From Crotophaga sulcirostris (taxonomy: Eukaryota > Chordata > Aves > Cuculiformes > Crotophagidae): a stretch of 64,000 nt of DNA. The notes beneath the pieces are model-generated. The model made no database searches, was not told the origin of the DNA, and saw only the letters and a list, made by a program, of their open reading frames with translations. Positions 62,366 through 64,000 of the stretch are shown piece by piece (position 1 is the first letter of the stretch; each line of letters starts with the position of its first letter). The DNA is taken from NCBI GenBank assembly GCA_013397455.1, contig VYZB01000295.1, positions 497,930 to 561,929 of the forward strand. Reading direction: 5' to 3'. A program made the position numbers and the translations under genes.

Positions 62366-64000
62366 TTACCTCACTACAAGCCTGAGTGGTACACTCAGGA
62401 ACAAAGAGCATCCTTTTACATAACACATGTCTATCATATCCAGCTGAGCAAGGCCAGGGCCTTTAATGACAATCTTTAGGCTCTCATTGATAAAAGCAAA
62501 CCCAGGCAGTTTTACTTCCCATAGACACAACCACCATCAGGATTTCAAACCCCAGGTGAAGTGCTGAGCAACTTTTGTGTGCTCAGGCTGCTGTCCCACA
62601 CAAAGCTGTTGGCTGAGAAGCTCCCTGTTGTGCTGGACAGAGAAAAGCCACTGATGGAGGTGGCTGAGCGGCTGTAAAGCTCTTCATTGCAGGCTCCTGG
62701 AGCGAGACGAAAGTTTGTAAAGCCAAGGCTGATAGAGCCACCAGTGGACCTTCCACCTGCCAAACAGCAGCATTCTGCCCGAGGTTTTTAAACAGAGACT
62801 GTATGGTATGACGTGAGGGAAATCACTCGGCACTTAATAGTTTCCTTTCTGGGTGCCAGGAGTCTCTCTGAAGCTTCAAGCTAATTGCATCTAAACACCA
62901 AGTTGCCTTTGGAAGATGTCCTTGTTACTTCTAATCAGATAACAGCAGCAATAAAGTCAAAGACTCAGGAAACTTCTAGGTCAGACTCCATTCTCTGAAG
63001 AAACGCTAACAAAACAAACACTTATTTTCATTAGCTGGTGGAATCCTATATAAACGATCCAAGAAAGAAATAGCAATTTGCATATGAAAACAGGATGAGA
63101 AGTATAACTCAGTGTCAGGAATTTCAGTTAGTGGTGGCCTCAAGTGATTCTAGAAGCCTCCTCCATGCCTGAACATTAGGTTACCACTTTAGAATCCACT
63201 TGATCTGACCCACCTTTGGGCTACCATAGACAAGAACACTTTCACTCCCTGCACACTCCCATCATGTCTACCCCAAGCTAACTGTCACATAGCTTTGCTA
63301 AAACATCATCAGCTCACTGAACTTGTGGAAACTTTTTTTTGTGAACTTATTTCCTAGATTCCCTACTGGAGGGAACAGGTTTGTCCTGCTGATCACTACG
63401 TCTTGGAGGTGGAAAAGATTATTAATCTGTTCAGTGAACCATGCTGACCCACACTGTCTGAGAATGAGAAGGGTACTGCCCACACTGCACAGCGCTGTCG
63501 TGCTGTTAGTTAAGTTAGTGTTTCTCAACACTGCAACTGTGCCACACTCCTGGGAAAGAGTGAGGCCTTATCATCCCCTCCACAAGCAGGAATCCTGCTC
63601 AAGAAGACAAAGCTGACTCCAATCCCTACCTAAAGAACCTGTCCAGCGTACGAGCACCCACTTCCTGCTGCAACACATGAGACATAACTCAAGGAAGAGA
63701 AGCCTTACACCCACATCACCAAGGTGACTGGGGGATACTGGTGGATATTTTCACTTTCTGGGTAGTGGTAAAACAACCGGTTGATACAAGCCAGCAGGAA
63801 GCCCCGGGCTGAAACCTTGCTTTCAATTAGACAGCGTGTTCAATCCTCCCCTCTGTCACCACCCCGCGATGTTCTAGCCTTTTGCTTTTAAACAGTTTTA
63901 CAGATTCTAATCTCAATTGCTACTCAGCTAAACTAAAACCCACCCCTTGCCCTTCCCTACAGGAAGCACCAGACAAAAATCAGCAGCACAGCAGTGGCTA
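62366..64000. other. Unassigned DNA to the right edge
   Basis: No known gene was recognised. A minus-strand open stretch at 62545-62755 follows an acceptor-like TGTTTGGCAG and is Ser/Thr-rich (for example SRSATSISGFSLSSTTGSFS). It could be an exon or chance. Confidence 0.45.

Noticed and set aside
33266..64000. Search for EIF5, TNFAIP2 or CKB exons expected near MARK3
   Set aside because: No frame resembles the acidic EIF5 C-terminus, Sec6-like TNFAIP2 blocks or the creatine kinase active-site region, so none is annotated.
1..64000. CRISPR arrays, operons, prokaryotic mobile elements
   Set aside because: Direct repeats here are microsatellites, CR1 tails or telomeric units. The gene structure is spliced and vertebrate.
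1..64000. tRNA or other small RNA genes
   Set aside because: I found no convincing paired A and B boxes or cloverleaf by eye. tRNAscan-SE and Infernal runs would be decisive.

Overview
This window is vertebrate nuclear DNA and almost certainly avian. It carries the 5' half of MARK3 (MAP/microtubule affinity-regulating kinase 3) on the minus strand, in short exons with GT-AG introns. It also carries several copies of the CR1 LINE family in the form typical of birds: truncated 3' ends closing with the ATTCTRTG octamer. Interspersed repeats are otherwise sparse, as expected for a bird. No bacterial, plasmid or phage features and no CRISPR array were seen. Most open reading frames here are chance frames in introns or in GC-rich intergenic DNA.

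Layout. Positions 1-31884 (minus strand) hold MARK3 from its start codon to the end of its sixth coding exon, 161 codons in all. These cover the N-terminal leader and the start of the kinase N-lobe through the hinge and helix D. The catalytic loop, activation loop, UBA and KA1 parts lie beyond position 1. Coding exons are at 31834-31884, 18553-18744, 12629-12682, 5564-5612, 4907-4972 and 2311-2381. Introns are AT-rich; the first is 13.1 kb and holds no recognisable gene. A broken CR1 copy spans 1-537 in intron 6, and a very degraded CR1-like stretch lies near 16.6-17.1 kb in intron 2.

Positions 31780-32460 form a CpG-rich island that should contain the MARK3 promoter and 5' UTR. A 34-codon upstream ORF ends six bases before the MARK3 start codon. 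The island lies between two CR1 copies whose 3' ends both point at it: 31345-31775 on plus and about 32735-33265 on minus. The minus copy carries an unusually long degenerate array of CR1-like terminal octamers (32456-32735).

Positions 33.3-64 kb are intergenic as far as I can read. In human, EIF5 lies upstream of MARK3 in the same direction; I find no EIF5 coding sequence here, so the spacer is at least about 31 kb. This part becomes GC-richer from about 40 to 58 kb. It contains an interstitial telomeric repeat block (51988-52030) flanked by a short minisatellite in opposite orientations, and an assembly gap of 740 N (56159-56898) between a TTTTTC-repeat and a CpG-rich edge. Three more CR1 copies lie at 58.8-59.2, 59.3-59.7 and 62.1-62.4 kb. 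A few minus-strand open stretches at 60.2-62.8 kb have membrane-like segments, acceptor sites or a poly(A) signal. They may be exons of an unrecognised gene, but that is unproven.

The only confident gene is MARK3. No new multi-gene system is visible. The most unusual signals are structural: the telomeric block inside inverted minisatellites, the CR1 octamer expansion beside the MARK3 CpG island, and the CpG-rich edge of the gap.
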